Shown here: positions 54,976 to 64,000 of the stretch, in pieces
How the letters are laid out: every line of letters starts with the position of its first letter
Numbering within the stretch: the first letter of the stretch is position 1
Origin: Desmonostoc muscorum LEGE 12446
GTDB lineage: Bacteria > Cyanobacteriota > Cyanobacteriia > Cyanobacteriales > Nostocaceae
Direction of reading: 5' to 3'
NCBI RefSeq assembly: GCF_015207005.2
Contig: NZ_JADEXS020000001.1
Span: 1,550,001-1,614,000, forward strand
DNA length: 64,000 bases
Program-made: the position numbers and the translations under genes
Notes under the pieces: generated by a model
What the model was told of the DNA's origin: nothing
The model's input: the letters and a program-made list of their open reading frames with translations, nothing else
Database searches by the model: none

Positions 54976-55010
54976 GTATCATTCTACAGTTTGAAATCAA
55001 ATTATAGTGG

Positions 55011-56021
55011 TTAATCTTCAACCTCTACATAAGGCTGTGGTTCCCGCAAGCGTTTGGCAATTTGTTCTCGCCGATACTTTGCAAGTTCGCTATAAAGCTT
55101 TTTGCGAGAAAGATTCACACTGCCAACAGGCTCATGCTCAAGTAATGTATGCCAAGGGCTAAACAATGTACCCTCATCTAAACGTTTGCGTTCTTCAAAA
55201 TCAAATTTCTGACTGGGAATGCGGACAGTTGCAACTTTAATAAACGGTGAATCTGCTTCTTGCCATTCTTTAACGTGGTCTTCAATTGGGGTTTTGTCAT
55301 CATCTACATAAAACTGAATCAGGAAGTCAAAAGATGCTTCTTGACCTTCTACTGTTAAATGCTTGACTATTGCTTCCCGGAGGTAGTTTTCGGATTCTGG
55401 AAGTGTTTCTGGAGGCTGTTCAATCTGTTGAGATTTTACAGACAATTTGACAATCTTATCGCCAAATTTAAACGGAGCCATGCTCCAATATTGAATCAAA
55501 AGTGGATTGCCTACGTTCTTACTAGTAATTTTTTGTAACAAAGCGAAGGCATAACCCAGTTCCTGTATCCGTTCTGGAGTAAGTTGTCCACTACCTGCTT
55601 TAAAGATATCAGCGTAATCACGAATATCTTTGGTAAAGAAAGTAGGATAACTGTTGAGTACAAAGTCTTGAGTTTTTTCTTCATCATCCAGTACTTTTTG
55701 CCCGTCTACATTCATCACCTTAATGCCAATACCGCGAACATCAGGTTGGGTATCGGAGCGAAATTTTCCACGCTTTTCAGGCGCACCACCGCTAGAGAAA
55801 CGAATCCAAGCAGGATAGGTTTGGGGCGTTTTGAACAAACCTACTCTCAAGTCTTCAGGAAGATTGGGTTCAATAATAAACTCTGCCCAAAGCAGTCCAT
55901 GACTTTTACTATGAATTTGGCGCAGATCTGGGCCTGTTTGTTGTTGAGCTTGGAGGCTAGTTGCTACAATCTCATCAATCATTGCTGACTGGTCAGTGGT
56001 AGATGATACTGGATTACTCAT
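55011..56021 (-). CDS. Catalase-related haem protein (allene-oxide-synthase-like fold)
   Basis: 336 aa, shorter than true catalases (about 480). It has distal-side elements RQIHSKSHGLLWAEFIIE (His), DVRGIGIKVMNV and QDFVLNSYPTFFTKD (Asn), and a proximal haem-ligand motif LSRKKLYSELAKYRREQIAK (Arg-x3-Tyr). This is the mini-catalase layout of allene oxide synthase-related proteins, which act on fatty acid hydroperoxides or organic peroxides rather than mainly H2O2. No lipoxygenase gene is adjacent. Start ATG 56021. It follows fthC by 40 bp. Confidence 0.78.
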   Translation of the reverse strand: MSNPVSSTTDQSAMIDEIVATSLQAQQQTGPDLRQIHSKSHGLLWAEFIIEPNLPEDLRVGLFKTPQTYPAWIRFSSGGAPEKRGKFRSDTQPDVRGIGIKVMNVDGQKVLDDEEKTQDFVLNSYPTFFTKDIRDYADIFKAGSGQLTPERIQELGYAFALLQKITSKNVGNPLLIQYWSMAPFKFGDKIVKLSVKSQQIEQPPETLPESENYLREAIVKHLTVEGQEASFDFLIQFYVDDDKTPIEDHVKEWQEADSPFIKVATVRIPSQKFDFEERKRLDEGTLFSPWHTLLEHEPVGSVNLSRKKLYSELAKYRREQIAKRLREPQPYVEVED

Positions 56022-56061
56022 GAAAAATATTTAATGATGTTTCTTCATCATCCTCAACCCT

Positions 56062-56637
56062 TCAGTCTTTCTGAGTCAACCCAGTTTCGGTTAAGATACT
56101 TGTTAAGGGTTTATCCCAAGGTTCGATAGGTAGCTGGGGTAAATACGCAAAATCAAACACAATTCCCACAGTGGGCTTTGTCAACCACTCCGGTGAACTG
56201 AGTAGGCGATCGTAATATCCTCCGCCATAACCCAGGCGATATCCTTGATCGTCACAAGCTACACTGGGAATAAGAATCAAATCTACTTCCGTCGGGTCTA
56301 AGGTTGGGGCATCGGGATGGGGTTCAGTAATGCCATAAGCCCCACTTTGCAGAGAATCTTCAGGTGTCCAAATATGCCAAGATAGGGATTGATTAACGCA
56401 GCGAGGAAATCCCCAACGGTATTTGGTGTTTGTAAATAGTGGACTGAGGTCGGGTTCTTGGCGAAAACTAAAATAAGCAAGTATTGTTTTTGCTTGGGCG
56501 AACAAAGTAGAGTTTTCTAAATGAGAGCAAATGCGATCGCTTTTTTCTCTCCACTCCCAGACAGACATTGATTGGCGTGTTTTGAGTAGAGTACGGCGTA
56601 GTTTTGCTTTATTTAGTTGATGATTAACTGTGTCCAC
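56062..56637 (-). CDS. 5-formyltetrahydrofolate cyclo-ligase
   Basis: 191 aa. It converts 5-formyl-THF to 5,10-methenyl-THF with ATP. Conserved elements: KAKLRRTLLKTRQSMS (start), LAYFSFRQEPDLSPL, and the C-terminal ATP/folate motif DQGYRLGYGGGYYDRLL. Length as expected. It lies 49 bp after fcl on the same strand and may be read from the gmd-fcl transcript, though functionally unrelated. Confidence 0.92.
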   Translation of the reverse strand: MDTVNHQLNKAKLRRTLLKTRQSMSVWEWREKSDRICSHLENSTLFAQAKTILAYFSFRQEPDLSPLFTNTKYRWGFPRCVNQSLSWHIWTPEDSLQSGAYGITEPHPDAPTLDPTEVDLILIPSVACDDQGYRLGYGGGYYDRLLSSPEWLTKPTVGIVFDFAYLPQLPIEPWDKPLTSILTETGLTQKD

Positions 56638-56686
56638 ATTTAAAATTTACTCAAAAAAGCTAGGGTGGGCACTACCCACCCTAAGA

Positions 56687-57631
56687 TTATGCAGCGTGTT
56701 GACGATACCACTCAATGGTATTCTTCAGCCCTTGCTCAAAGCTGATTTGAGCAGTGAAATTAAAGGCAAGCTTCGCACGTTCAGTATCTAAACGGCGTCT
56801 AGGTTGACCATTTGGCTTATCAGTTTGCCAAACAATCTCACCCTTAAACTCCATTAATTGGGAAATCAGAGTCACTAAATCAAGAATCGAAATTTCATCA
56901 CCCGTTCCTAAATTTACTGGTTCTGATTCGTTATAAAATTGGGTGCCCATAACAATCCCCCGCGCTGCATCTTGTGAATACAGAAACTCGCGGGTGGGAC
57001 TACCATCACCCCAAACTAGTAGTTGCTTTTCTCCTTGAATTTGGGCTTCGTGAACCTTGCGAATTAACGCCGGAATCACATGAGAACTTCCGGGATCAAA
57101 ATTATCTTCCGGCCCATACAAATTCACTGGCAGCAAATAAATACCATTAAAACCATACTGCTGGCGATAAGCTTGCAATTGCACTAAAAGCGCTTTTTTG
57201 GCAATTCCGTAAGGGGCGTTGGTTTCCTCTGGGTAGCCATTCCACAAGTCATCTTCTTTGAATGGTACTGGGGTGAATTTTGGATAGGCACAGATAGTAC
57301 CAACACAGACGAATTTTTCGACTCCCCCTTGATATGCAGCATGGATTAGCTGGGTTCCCATGATCAAGTTATCGTAGAATAACTCTGCGGGTTTTTGCTG
57401 GTTGAGACCGATACCACCAACATGAGCTGCTAAATGGATAATGATGTCTTGCTGGTCAACTGCACGTTGGCAATTTTCCCAAACCCGCAAATCGCAATCA
57501 CGCGATCGCACTACTCTAATCTTCTCACCATCAGCCCCTGCTTGACACAACTGATCGATCACCTGACGACCGAGAAAGCCTGACCCACCAGTGACGAGAA
57601 TGCGTTTATTTTTGAGTTCTAAGGCGGTCAT
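56687..57631 (-). CDS. fcl: GDP-L-fucose synthase
   Basis: 314 aa. An extended-SDR epimerase/reductase that turns GDP-4-keto-6-deoxymannose into GDP-L-fucose. NAD(P)-binding [15 protein letters not shown], catalytic Tyr-x3-Lys in [15 protein letters not shown]-binding region [20 protein letters not shown]. Directly downstream of gmd (23 bp), which makes its substrate. Start ATG 57631. Confidence 0.95.
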   Translation of the reverse strand: MTALELKNKRILVTGGSGFLGRQVIDQLCQAGADGEKIRVVRSRDCDLRVWENCQRAVDQQDIIIHLAAHVGGIGLNQQKPAELFYDNLIMGTQLIHAAYQGGVEKFVCVGTICAYPKFTPVPFKEDDLWNGYPEETNAPYGIAKKALLVQLQAYRQQYGFNGIYLLPVNLYGPEDNFDPGSSHVIPALIRKVHEAQIQGEKQLLVWGDGSPTREFLYSQDAARGIVMGTQFYNESEPVNLGTGDEISILDLVTLISQLMEFKGEIVWQTDKPNGQPRRRLDTERAKLAFNFTAQISFEQGLKNTIEWYRQHAA

Positions 57632-57654
57632 ATTTTTATCCTCTGTAGTCCGAA

Positions 57655-58740
57655 TCAGAAATGCAAAGCGCCCATTTCTTGACGAAGAGTCGCAATATCA
57701 TGTGGAAATTGCGAACCATTTCCATTGGGTGAAGTGTAACCCAAGGCTTGCAGGTCTGCTTCTACCATTAAGGAAACTAGTTGCTCAAAGGTTACCGATG
57801 TTTTCCAGCCTAACTTCTGCTGTGCTTTGCTAGAATCCCCAATCAACAACTCTACCTCCGCAGGACGCAGATAGCGTTCGTCAAACTCGACATAATCTTG
57901 CCAATTGAGATTGACATAATTAAATGCCAATTCGAGAAACTCCCGTACTGAGTGGGTTTCGCCAGTTGCAATTACATAATCGTCTGGTTGGTCTTGCTGC
58001 AACATCAACCACATTGCTTTGACGTAATCTTTGGCATAGCCCCAATCTCGTTTGGAGTCGAGATTTCCCATGTAAATCTTTTTCTGTTTTTTGGCAACGA
58101 TGTTGGCTACTGCCATCGTAATTTTACGGGTGACAAAGGTTTCACCGCGTCGTGGTGATTCGTGGTTAAAAAGTATGCCGTTACAAGCAAACAAATTGTA
58201 AGATTCACGATAATTTATTGTTTGCCAGTGGGCATATACTTTGGCGCAAGCATAAGGACTGCGCGGATAAAATGGTGTTGTTTCACTTTGCGGTATTGCT
58301 TGCACTAATCCGTACATTTCTGAAGAACCCGCTTGGTAAAACCGCACTTGTATTCCGGTACGGTGTTGATAGTCTCGAATTGCTTCTAACAAACGCAGTG
58401 TCCCCATTCCCACTGAATCTACAGTGTATTCTGGGGAGTCAAAGCTGACTCTGACATGGGATTGAGCGCCGAGGTTGTAAATTTCTACTGGTTGTACTTC
58501 TTCTAAGATACGTCGCAGTGTTGTTCCATCAGTCAAATCACCGTAGTGAAGAAACAACTGCACTCCTTGTTTGTGCGGATCTTCGTAGATGTGATCGATA
58601 CGGTCTGTGTTGAAGGTGGAAGTCCGGCGAATTATCCCATGAACTTCATAACCTTGTTCTAGCAAATACTCACTCAGGTATGAACCATCTTGACCCGTAA
58701 TACCAGTTATTAACGCTCGTTTTTTTTGCGTCATGCTCAA
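57655..58740 (-). CDS. gmd: GDP-mannose 4,6-dehydratase
   Basis: 361 aa. [20 protein letters not shown] binds NADP; the catalytic set is Thr in AGSSEMYG region plus Tyr-x3-Lys in [35 protein letters not shown] is the family signature. It makes GDP-4-keto-6-deoxymannose for fucose or rhamnose-type sugars of surface polysaccharide. First gene of the gmd-fcl pair. Start: ATG 58740 or the next ATG at 58734. Confidence 0.96.
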   Translation of the reverse strand: MSMTQKKRALITGITGQDGSYLSEYLLEQGYEVHGIIRRTSTFNTDRIDHIYEDPHKQGVQLFLHYGDLTDGTTLRRILEEVQPVEIYNLGAQSHVRVSFDSPEYTVDSVGMGTLRLLEAIRDYQHRTGIQVRFYQAGSSEMYGLVQAIPQSETTPFYPRSPYACAKVYAHWQTINYRESYNLFACNGILFNHESPRRGETFVTRKITMAVANIVAKKQKKIYMGNLDSKRDWGYAKDYVKAMWLMLQQDQPDDYVIATGETHSVREFLELAFNYVNLNWQDYVEFDERYLRPAEVELLIGDSSKAQQKLGWKTSVTFEQLVSLMVEADLQALGYTSPNGNGSQFPHDIATLRQEMGALHF

Positions 58741-59449
58741 CTATCCCTTATTGTCTTTGATTAAAATGTTACAGACGATATGATACAACCTAGCAGGTAA
58801 TTGCTGAATTGCCTACATAGTAAACCTACCAGTTCTAATCGATCGTGTAACTTTTAAGTAAATAAATATACTTAAGAACAAGTTGTTGAACCAATAAGAA
58901 TTTACTTCATAAATTCAACATTTTTTAATAATTATTAATAGTAATTTTATCATCATTTAACTTGTCAAAGTTTGATACATCTCTGATTTTTGTGAAAACT
59001 CAATAAACTTTTGCCATCCAGTCTTGTGATGTTTTGAAAAAGAGGTATGGAATAGATTTCCATAAAAATCTATACTGCCTTTTCTTTAGTGAAAACCGAA
59101 CAACATTATATTTACAGCAGATTTCAAGTTGGTGAGGTACAAAAATACCCCACCCGCGCTATCGCGCACCCTGCCCTTACTAAGGAGGGTTGGGAAAGGG
59201 TGTACCTCATGTAGTTGCAAAACGCTGTAAGTAGTTTGGTGTAGTCTTTTACAGCAGAATTGCTGAATTCAGGAATAAAACCCCAGAAGCTTCGCCAAGG
59301 CGTCCGAAGTTAGAACTAAAGCAGGTTTTATACCTGACTTTCAGACTTAGTTTGTGTATTTTATGCTTCTTGGAATCTGCGGTATCTTCCACTAAAAAAT
59401 AGTACTTAGGGGCATTGACTGCCCCACAGAATCAACCCTCACTAATCAC
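58741..59449. other. Intergenic with a MITE-like element
   Basis: About 700 bp, AT-rich, no gene. Contains the foldback element at 59112-59231 and a second TTTTACAGCAGAATTGCTGAATTC repeat fragment (59249-59272). The first 350 bp should hold the gmd promoter. Confidence 0.5.
59112..59231. mobile_element. MITE-like foldback, TTACAGCAG / CGCTGTAA ends
   Basis: Outer ends TTACAGCAGATTTC (59112-59125) and AAAACGCTGTAA (59219-59231) are imperfect inverses. Inner pairs GGTGAGGTACA (59132-59142) with TGTACCTCAT (59201-59210), and CCCCACCC with GGGTTGGG. The left end is the sequence that also forms the 3' end of PEP-CTERM gene A. Confidence 0.6.
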
Positions 59450-60208
59450 TCAGTATGCACCGTTATTTTTAGGTAAAATTACCACATCAACAGTTTTTAA
59501 GATGATCCATAAATCAAGCCACAAATTCCTAGATTTTACATAATGCAGGTCTATTTGGACTCGGCGAGGGTAGGGAATGTCATTACGCCCAGACACCTGC
59601 CACAAACCAGTAATTCCTGGACGGATTGTTAAAATCTCATCAATGTGACAACCGTATTTTGGTAGTTCTTCTGCTACTAATGGGCGAGGACCGACTACAC
59701 TCATATCTCCTTTTAAAACGTTCCAAAACTGGGGAAATTCGTCTAGGCTAGTAATTCGCAAAAATCGACCAATTTTAGTAATCCGTGGGTCTTGTTTGAG
59801 CTTAAAACTGCTCTCAAATTCTTGTCGCAGCTGGGGCGATGTTTCCATCATTTGCACGAGGATTTCGTCCGCATTGCTGACCATTGTTCGGAATTTAATA
59901 CAGTTAAAAGGTTTGTAGTTTTTCCCCACCCGTTCCTGAACATAAAAAATCGGGCCTTCTGAACTCAAAGCAATCAACAAGGCCAAGATTAAGTAGACAG
60001 GAAAGAATAAAATCAACACTGACAGCGAAAACACTATATCGAATAGTCGCTTGGCAAACTCTCCGTTTAAACCCTGAAAAGATAAACCTTGAGGTTTAAC
60101 TCTAGGCGTCTTTGTTTTTTGACCGCGCTTTAGGAGAGTACGCGTAGACCCTCTAGTGTCTTGCCGTACACCTCGCTTGCCGGAGAGGAGTGAGCTCTGG
60201 GCAGTCAT
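59450..60208 (-). CDS. Exopolysaccharide sugar transferase (undecaprenyl-P phosphotransferase)
   Basis: 252 aa from the ATG at 60208, which has AAGGAG four bases upstream. A basic N-terminal tail (about 40 residues, RGVRQDTRGSTRTLLKRGQK) precedes one TM helix (FDIVFSLSVLILFFPVYLIL) and the conserved catalytic domain: FNCIKFRTMVSNADEIL, DPRITKIGRFLRITSLDEFP, QFWNVLKGDMSVVGPRPLV, RPGITGLWQVSGRND. It starts a lipid-linked sugar chain. Lies 74 bp after the glycosyltransferase gene on the same strand, with gmd/fcl further downstream. Confidence 0.93.
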   Translation of the reverse strand: MTAQSSLLSGKRGVRQDTRGSTRTLLKRGQKTKTPRVKPQGLSFQGLNGEFAKRLFDIVFSLSVLILFFPVYLILALLIALSSEGPIFYVQERVGKNYKPFNCIKFRTMVSNADEILVQMMETSPQLRQEFESSFKLKQDPRITKIGRFLRITSLDEFPQFWNVLKGDMSVVGPRPLVAEELPKYGCHIDEILTIRPGITGLWQVSGRNDIPYPRRVQIDLHYVKSRNLWLDLWIILKTVDVVILPKNNGAY

Positions 60209-60309
60209 CATACTCCTTAATAATCCACACCACACATAGTCCCAATCTTAAAGCCAAAATGAGATGCTTCTGGGGGTAAATTGCCAAAAGCCTAAAAAAA
60301 TAAGTCCTA

Positions 60310-61464
60310 TTAACCAAGACCATTATTCCAAAAAGGTCTTTTTTCGTTGCACTTATTGACAAAATCTAGATAACGATCTGCAAAGACTTGCGGTGAAAAC
60401 TGCGCGGCGTGCGATCGCATATACTCGGAATTAAACGAACCCTGATATATTTCAAACTTTTCTACTGCCTCCACTAAAGCCGCCTCTGTTTGTGTCCTGA
60501 AGAATATACCTGTCCCTGTATCCACGCCAGAGCGAATATCTCGCACTGTTTCTAAAGCACCCCCAGCACCATAGGCTATTACTGGCGTACCACAGGCTTG
60601 TGCCTCCACTAAGGCAATACCAAAATCTTCACAAGCTGCATACACAAACGCCTTAGCCCTAGCCATATATTTTTTTACCACATTATCGGGTTGCCATCCG
60701 AGTATTTCTATATTTGAATTTGCCATCTGACGAATCTTTTGCATTTCATCTCCTGTACCAATTACTACTAACGGTCGTTTTAGTTGATTAAAAGCTTTGA
60801 CAATCAACGATACTTGTTTGTAACTCACTAGTCGGGAAACTGTGAGATAAAAATCGTCTTTTTCCTGAAAAAATGGAAATTCCCCAATATTCACAGGTGG
60901 GTAAATGACTGTTGCTTCTCGCCGATAGCAGCGCCAAATCCGCCGAGCTGTATGCTGCGAGTTGGCAATGAAGTAATCAACACGATTGGCACTCAATACA
61001 TCCCACTGGCGCAAATGATGTAATAAATATCGCGTTACCCACCCAGGTAAACCATTACCCAGCTTGCTCTGGCGCAGATAATCAAAGGTCAAGTCCCAAG
61101 CATAGCGCATGGGGCTGTGACAGTAGCAAATATGCAACTGATCTGGAGTGGTAAGGATTCCCTTGGCAACAGCATGGGACGAAGACAGAATTACGTCATA
61201 GTGCCGCAAGTCCATTTGTTCAATTGCCAAAGGCCACAAAGGCAAGTACTTTTGTATACCGTTGCGGGCATAGGGAAAATGCTGAAGAAACGTCTTGCCA
61301 ATCTGACGTTTGTATAGATAACTTTCAGGGTTACTGGATTCAAAATCGATGAGGGCATATAAATCAGCATCAATGTGATTCAAAATTTCCCGTACAACGA
61401 GTTCTGAACCACCTGTGGCTTCGGGTGTCAACCACTCATGAACCAGAGCATATTTCAAGGGCAC
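60310..61464 (-). CDS. Glycosyltransferase family 4
   Basis: 384 aa from GTG 61464. GT-B fold with N-terminal YALVHEWLTPEATGGSELVV, central HSPMRYAWDLTFDYLRQS, and the GT4 donor-site motif AFVYAACEDFGIALVEAQAC then GTPVIAYGAGGALE (the E-x7-E signature). It transfers a nucleotide-activated sugar, plausibly GDP-fucose or GDP-mannose given gmd/fcl nearby, during exopolysaccharide assembly (inference). Confidence 0.92.
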   Translation of the reverse strand: MPLKYALVHEWLTPEATGGSELVVREILNHIDADLYALIDFESSNPESYLYKRQIGKTFLQHFPYARNGIQKYLPLWPLAIEQMDLRHYDVILSSSHAVAKGILTTPDQLHICYCHSPMRYAWDLTFDYLRQSKLGNGLPGWVTRYLLHHLRQWDVLSANRVDYFIANSQHTARRIWRCYRREATVIYPPVNIGEFPFFQEKDDFYLTVSRLVSYKQVSLIVKAFNQLKRPLVVIGTGDEMQKIRQMANSNIEILGWQPDNVVKKYMARAKAFVYAACEDFGIALVEAQACGTPVIAYGAGGALETVRDIRSGVDTGTGIFFRTQTEAALVEAVEKFEIYQGSFNSEYMRSHAAQFSPQVFADRYLDFVNKCNEKRPFWNNGLG

Positions 61465-61798
61465 AGCTAACTTGTAATGAATGGAAAATAGTTAGGCAAA
61501 TTATGAGGTTAACTGAAAAGTTTCCCCTTGTGATTAATTAATGGGAAGCGCCCCAGATTAACGGCAAGACGCAATCTTTCGCTTAGAGGTTCCAGATGGA
61601 TGCTGCAACCTGATAATGTCAGATTGGGTACTGGGGATTGGGGATTGGGGATTGGGGACTGGGCGTGAGGGATTGGGTACTGGGAAAACTCTTCTTTAAT
61701 TACCAGCGCCTAGTACCGAGTCCCTAGTCCCCAGTACCCAATCCCCAGTCCCTAGTCCCCAGTCCCTGAAAGAAAACTGATGTAGGAATGGGAAAGCT
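61465..61798. repeat. Inverted GGGGATTG/CCCCAGTC minisatellite spacer
   Basis: GGGTACTGGGGATTGGGGAT units (61625-61665) are mirrored by CCTAGTCCCCAGTACCCAAT units (61720-61767). These form one long foldback between divergent genes. Same family as in recJ and at 29922-30050. Confidence 0.9.
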
Positions 61799-62737
61799 AT
61801 GCGAATTCTAATTATGGGTGGTACTCGGTTCATTGGTGTCTATTTGACTCAACTATTAGTGGAACAAGGACATGAAGTCGTGCTGTTTAATCGTGGAAAT
61901 CGACCAGCGCCTTCTTTACAGGGAGTAGGACAAATTATAGGCGATCGCACTGATGCTACCCAATTAAAAGCAAAATTATCACAAGAAAATTTTGATGTCA
62001 TTTTTGACAATAATGGACGAGAACTTAGTGATACTCAACCACTCGCGGAGATTTTTCAAGACCGGGTGCAACATTTTGTATACATGAGTTCGGCGGGGGT
62101 GTATCTCAAATCTGACCAACTCCCCCATATCGAAGGCGATGCAGTAGATCCGAAAAGCCGCCACTTGGGTAAACACGAAACTGAAGCTTATCTCACCCAA
62201 TTGGGATTGCCCTTTACCTCTATTCGTCCTACTTACATTTACGGCCCACGTAATTATAATGACTTGGAAAGCTGGTTTTTTGACAGAATTGTGCGCGATC
62301 GCCCCGTTCCTATCCCTGGAAATGGCTTGCATATCACCCAGTTAGGTCATGTCAAAGATTTAGCAAAGGCAATGACCCAAGTTTTGGGTAATCAACAAGC
62401 TGTAAGAGAGATTTATAATATTTCTGGCGATCGCTTTGTCACTTTTGATGGTTTAGCCCGTGCTAGTGCCCTAGCGGCTGGTAAATCACCTGATGCTGTG
62501 AAAATTGTCCATTATGACCCGAAGAAGTTTGATTTCGGCAAACGCAAGGCTTTTCCTATGCGGGTACAACATTTCTTTGCTTCGGTGAACAAAGCCCAAA
62601 CAGAATTAAACTGGCATCCTGAATATGATTTGATTTCTGGATTACAAGATTCTTTGGAAAATGATTATCTCCCTTCTGGCCGGGATAAAGCTGAAGTTGA
62701 TTTTTCTGTAGATGAGGAGATTTTACAAGCTGTTTAA
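61799..62737 (+). CDS. NAD-dependent epimerase/dehydratase, CSP41-like
   Basis: 312 aa. Extended SDR fold: ILIMGGTRFIGVYLTQLLVE binds the cofactor; GDRTD and the VYMSSAGVYLKSDQLPHIEG region are typical of the cyanobacterial/plastid CSP41-type group. The catalytic Tyr-x3-Lys is not in its usual place (a HLGKHETEAYL segment instead), as in CSP41 proteins that act on RNA rather than sugars. Start ATG 61799. The role could be RNA binding or sugar modification; sequence alone does not decide. Confidence 0.82.
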   Translation: MRILIMGGTRFIGVYLTQLLVEQGHEVVLFNRGNRPAPSLQGVGQIIGDRTDATQLKAKLSQENFDVIFDNNGRELSDTQPLAEIFQDRVQHFVYMSSAGVYLKSDQLPHIEGDAVDPKSRHLGKHETEAYLTQLGLPFTSIRPTYIYGPRNYNDLESWFFDRIVRDRPVPIPGNGLHITQLGHVKDLAKAMTQVLGNQQAVREIYNISGDRFVTFDGLARASALAAGKSPDAVKIVHYDPKKFDFGKRKAFPMRVQHFFASVNKAQTELNWHPEYDLISGLQDSLENDYLPSGRDKAEVDFSVDEEILQAV

Positions 62738-62806
62738 TTGTGAGGTTTGTTGACCGAATAATTACGAATTATTCGGTCATGGGTAATGGGAAAAACCAAT
62801 TACCTA

Positions 62807-63553
62807 TTACTCCTGATCAGGATTAATGCCCAATTCTCGCAACTTCGCCGCTAATTTATCGGCTCGTTGTCTTTCCTGTTCGGCTCGTCGCCTTTCTTGT
62901 TCTAGCTGCGTAGAAATCCAATTTCCTGTTTCATCGTACCAACGTAACCACAGGCGATCGATACCTTCGTAAGCGCCTTGCCAAAGTCCTAAACCTAGCT
63001 GTATTCCTGGCATCCAGACTCTAGAAGTAGTTACATCTATTTCGTGATAACTATCTGCAACTAGTTGAAATGCTTGGAGTTTGTCAGTGTAGTGGTCAAA
63101 CACGATGTAGTAAGGAACTCGCAAAATCCGTTCATAAACTTCCCATTTGGTGGGCGGTTGGTTAACTTCCCGCAGAGTTTGTCCTAAGTCTTCTTTTTCA
63201 GTGCCAGGAGAAAGCAACTCTACCACTACAAAAGGAGCAACCCCTTCTTGCCAGATGACATAACTCATACGCAGGTTTTGCTGTTCGTAGAGACGCGAAA
63301 CTCCCACAGCAGCAAACCAGTCCGGGCGTTTGTACCACAGTGTATGCCGGAGGTCATAGTAAAGGTTTAAATCAGTGCCAACAAATACCTCTTGTACTGG
63401 GTAGTTTGGTGGAAAGAAGGTTTCCCGCAGAAGTTGGGGTTGAAAAAGGTGAAATTCGTCAGGCAAACCAGAGTCCTCAGGGTATTCACTGGGAAGATCA
63501 TACATGGTGGGTAGGGTTTCTTTTGGGGAGAGAGGCGGGTCTGTTTGGTACAT
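62807..63553 (-). CDS. Uma2/DUF820 family putative endonuclease
   Basis: 248 aa. A PD-(D/E)XK-fold protein of the family greatly expanded in cyanobacteria: VFVGTDLNLYYDLRHTLWYK RPDWFAAVG-type core with PDWF Asp and FVVVELLSPGTEKEDL containing the active-site Glu. The last 35 residues are a charged coiled coil built from repeats (QLEQERRRAEQERQRADKLA). Biological role unknown. Start ATG 63553. Confidence 0.85.
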   Translation of the reverse strand: MYQTDPPLSPKETLPTMYDLPSEYPEDSGLPDEFHLFQPQLLRETFFPPNYPVQEVFVGTDLNLYYDLRHTLWYKRPDWFAAVGVSRLYEQQNLRMSYVIWQEGVAPFVVVELLSPGTEKEDLGQTLREVNQPPTKWEVYERILRVPYYIVFDHYTDKLQAFQLVADSYHEIDVTTSRVWMPGIQLGLGLWQGAYEGIDRLWLRWYDETGNWISTQLEQERRRAEQERQRADKLAAKLRELGINPDQE

Positions 63554-63853
63554 AAGGGGAATCCTGAGCGACTACTACTATTTTGGATTTTAAATTTTAG
63601 ATTTTAGATTGGAAATCGCTTTGTTGTGTCTGGGTTTTGGAATCTGTGTGTAGCAATCAATTTTGAAATTGGTACAATTTTAAGTTAACGGATTGCGGTA
63701 AAGGTTTGGCTAAAGTCAGACAATTTTGGATTTTGGATTTTGGATTTTCGATTTTTTCTACGGATAAATCCGCTTGTTCTGTACCATCAAGGAATAATTG
63801 GCCAAAAGAAAAATATTTTTTTATACCTGAGAAAGACGCGATAAATTGTGTCT
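63554..63853. repeat. Intergenic with GGATTTT tandem repeats
   Basis: GGATTTTAAATTTTAGATTTTAGATTGG (63584-63611) and three GGATTTT units (63728-63750) are the only features. An open frame at 63706-63894 is made of this repeat and is not supported as a gene. Confidence 0.6.
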
Positions 63854-64000
63854 TTAGTTTTTACTGGAACAGGAATTCAAATTTTCTCTATTAGTCAGGC
63901 AAACTTTTTTGATAATTGCCTCAATTTTAGTGAAATTAGTTTCTGAAAATACTATTGTTGGTTGATAAAATGAGCCAGGTTTTGCAATATCCACTCCATA
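63854..64000 (-). CDS. C-terminal part of a truncated CDS (unknown product)
   Basis: The minus strand is open from the window edge for 48 codons, ending at TAA (complement 63854-63856). The peptide (PGSFYQPTIVFSETNF and onward, ending CSSKN) has a protein-like composition. No domain can be named from this tail; it needs sequence beyond 64000. Confidence 0.4.
   Translation of the reverse strand, partial: YGVDIAKPGSFYQPTIVFSETNFTKIEAIIKKVCLTNRENLNSCSSKN

Noticed and set aside
60153..60362. 69-aa minus-strand frame spanning the GT4/sugar-transferase junction
   Set aside because: Overlaps both genes in another frame, with no ribosome-binding site or homology-like features.

Overview
The window is chromosomal DNA of a filamentous, Nostoc-like cyanobacterium. 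The evidence is the very frequent HIP1 octamer GCGATCGC, many cyanobacteria-restricted families (DUF3611, DUF3598, DUF2232, PEP-CTERM proteins, TIGR00303-type CobT relative), dense short tandem and inverted repeats of the kind that litter Nostoc genomes, and a phenylalanine-ammonia-lyase homologue very close to the known Anabaena and Nostoc enzymes. No rRNA or tRNA gene was seen.

Layout. Positions 1-8400 hold mostly housekeeping genes (serS, rseP-like protease, nth, rpsN, aat) with a PadR regulator, membrane proteins and a 400-bp MITE-like element. Positions 8500-10830 form a small defence/toxin-antitoxin patch: an AT-rich HEPN-type (ApeA-like) gene, a lone HicB-like gene and a HicB-HicA pair. 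Then come DUF3598, ftsX, def, a RecB/Cas4-like nuclease, a 935-aa NACHT NTPase (bacterial NLR-like), a GNAT acetyltransferase and recJ.

Positions 21640-39519 are all transcribed rightward apart from one transposase, and contain the most interesting locus: an aromatic amino acid ammonia-lyase, a cytochrome P450, an acyl-CoA/aryl-CoA ligase, a ThDP-dependent acyloin/acetolactate-synthase-like enzyme, a KAS III-like enzyme lacking the canonical catalytic His, two paralogous PEP-CTERM proteins, an AroH chorismate mutase, an E. coli-style T-protein (degenerate chorismate mutase fused to prephenate dehydrogenase), a CotA-like multicopper oxidase and a third PEP-CTERM protein. Together they suggest a phenylpropanoid-like aromatic product pathway: shikimate precursor supply, deamination, hydroxylation, CoA activation, ThDP-dependent C-C coupling, acyl transfer, and perhaps oxidation outside the cytoplasm. 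Two of its genes are broken by different insertion sequences. In both cases target duplications and inverted repeats can be read exactly and the ancestral reading frame can be rebuilt: the P450 carries a 936-bp IS5-family element with TATA duplication, and the oxidase an 1839-bp element with an 8-bp duplication. The pathway is therefore probably silenced or altered in this strain.

Positions 39737-54776 contain a LysR regulator and divergent methyltransferase, a solute-binding lipoprotein, a CobT-like protein, DUF2232, a Crp/Fnr regulator, a 1322-aa protein with a C-terminal Hsp70/actin-like ATPase, a sugar transferase and a lone ABC sugar permease. Between DUF2232 and the Crp/Fnr gene lies a structured region (about 46930-47295) that I recognise as a HEARO-type omega-RNA (the guide RNA class of IscB nucleases) with no IscB gene nearby, next to a 56-aa ribbon-helix-helix gene. 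Positions 55011-63553 carry a catalase-like haem protein, 5-formyl-THF cyclo-ligase and a polysaccharide/GDP-fucose group (fcl, gmd, sugar transferase, glycosyltransferase), then an epimerase and a Uma2-type nuclease.

Repeat DNA of intergenic type has also entered coding sequence in frame in recJ (two places) and in the CobT-like gene. All functional calls come from reading the sequences and recalled family motifs; nothing was searched against a database.
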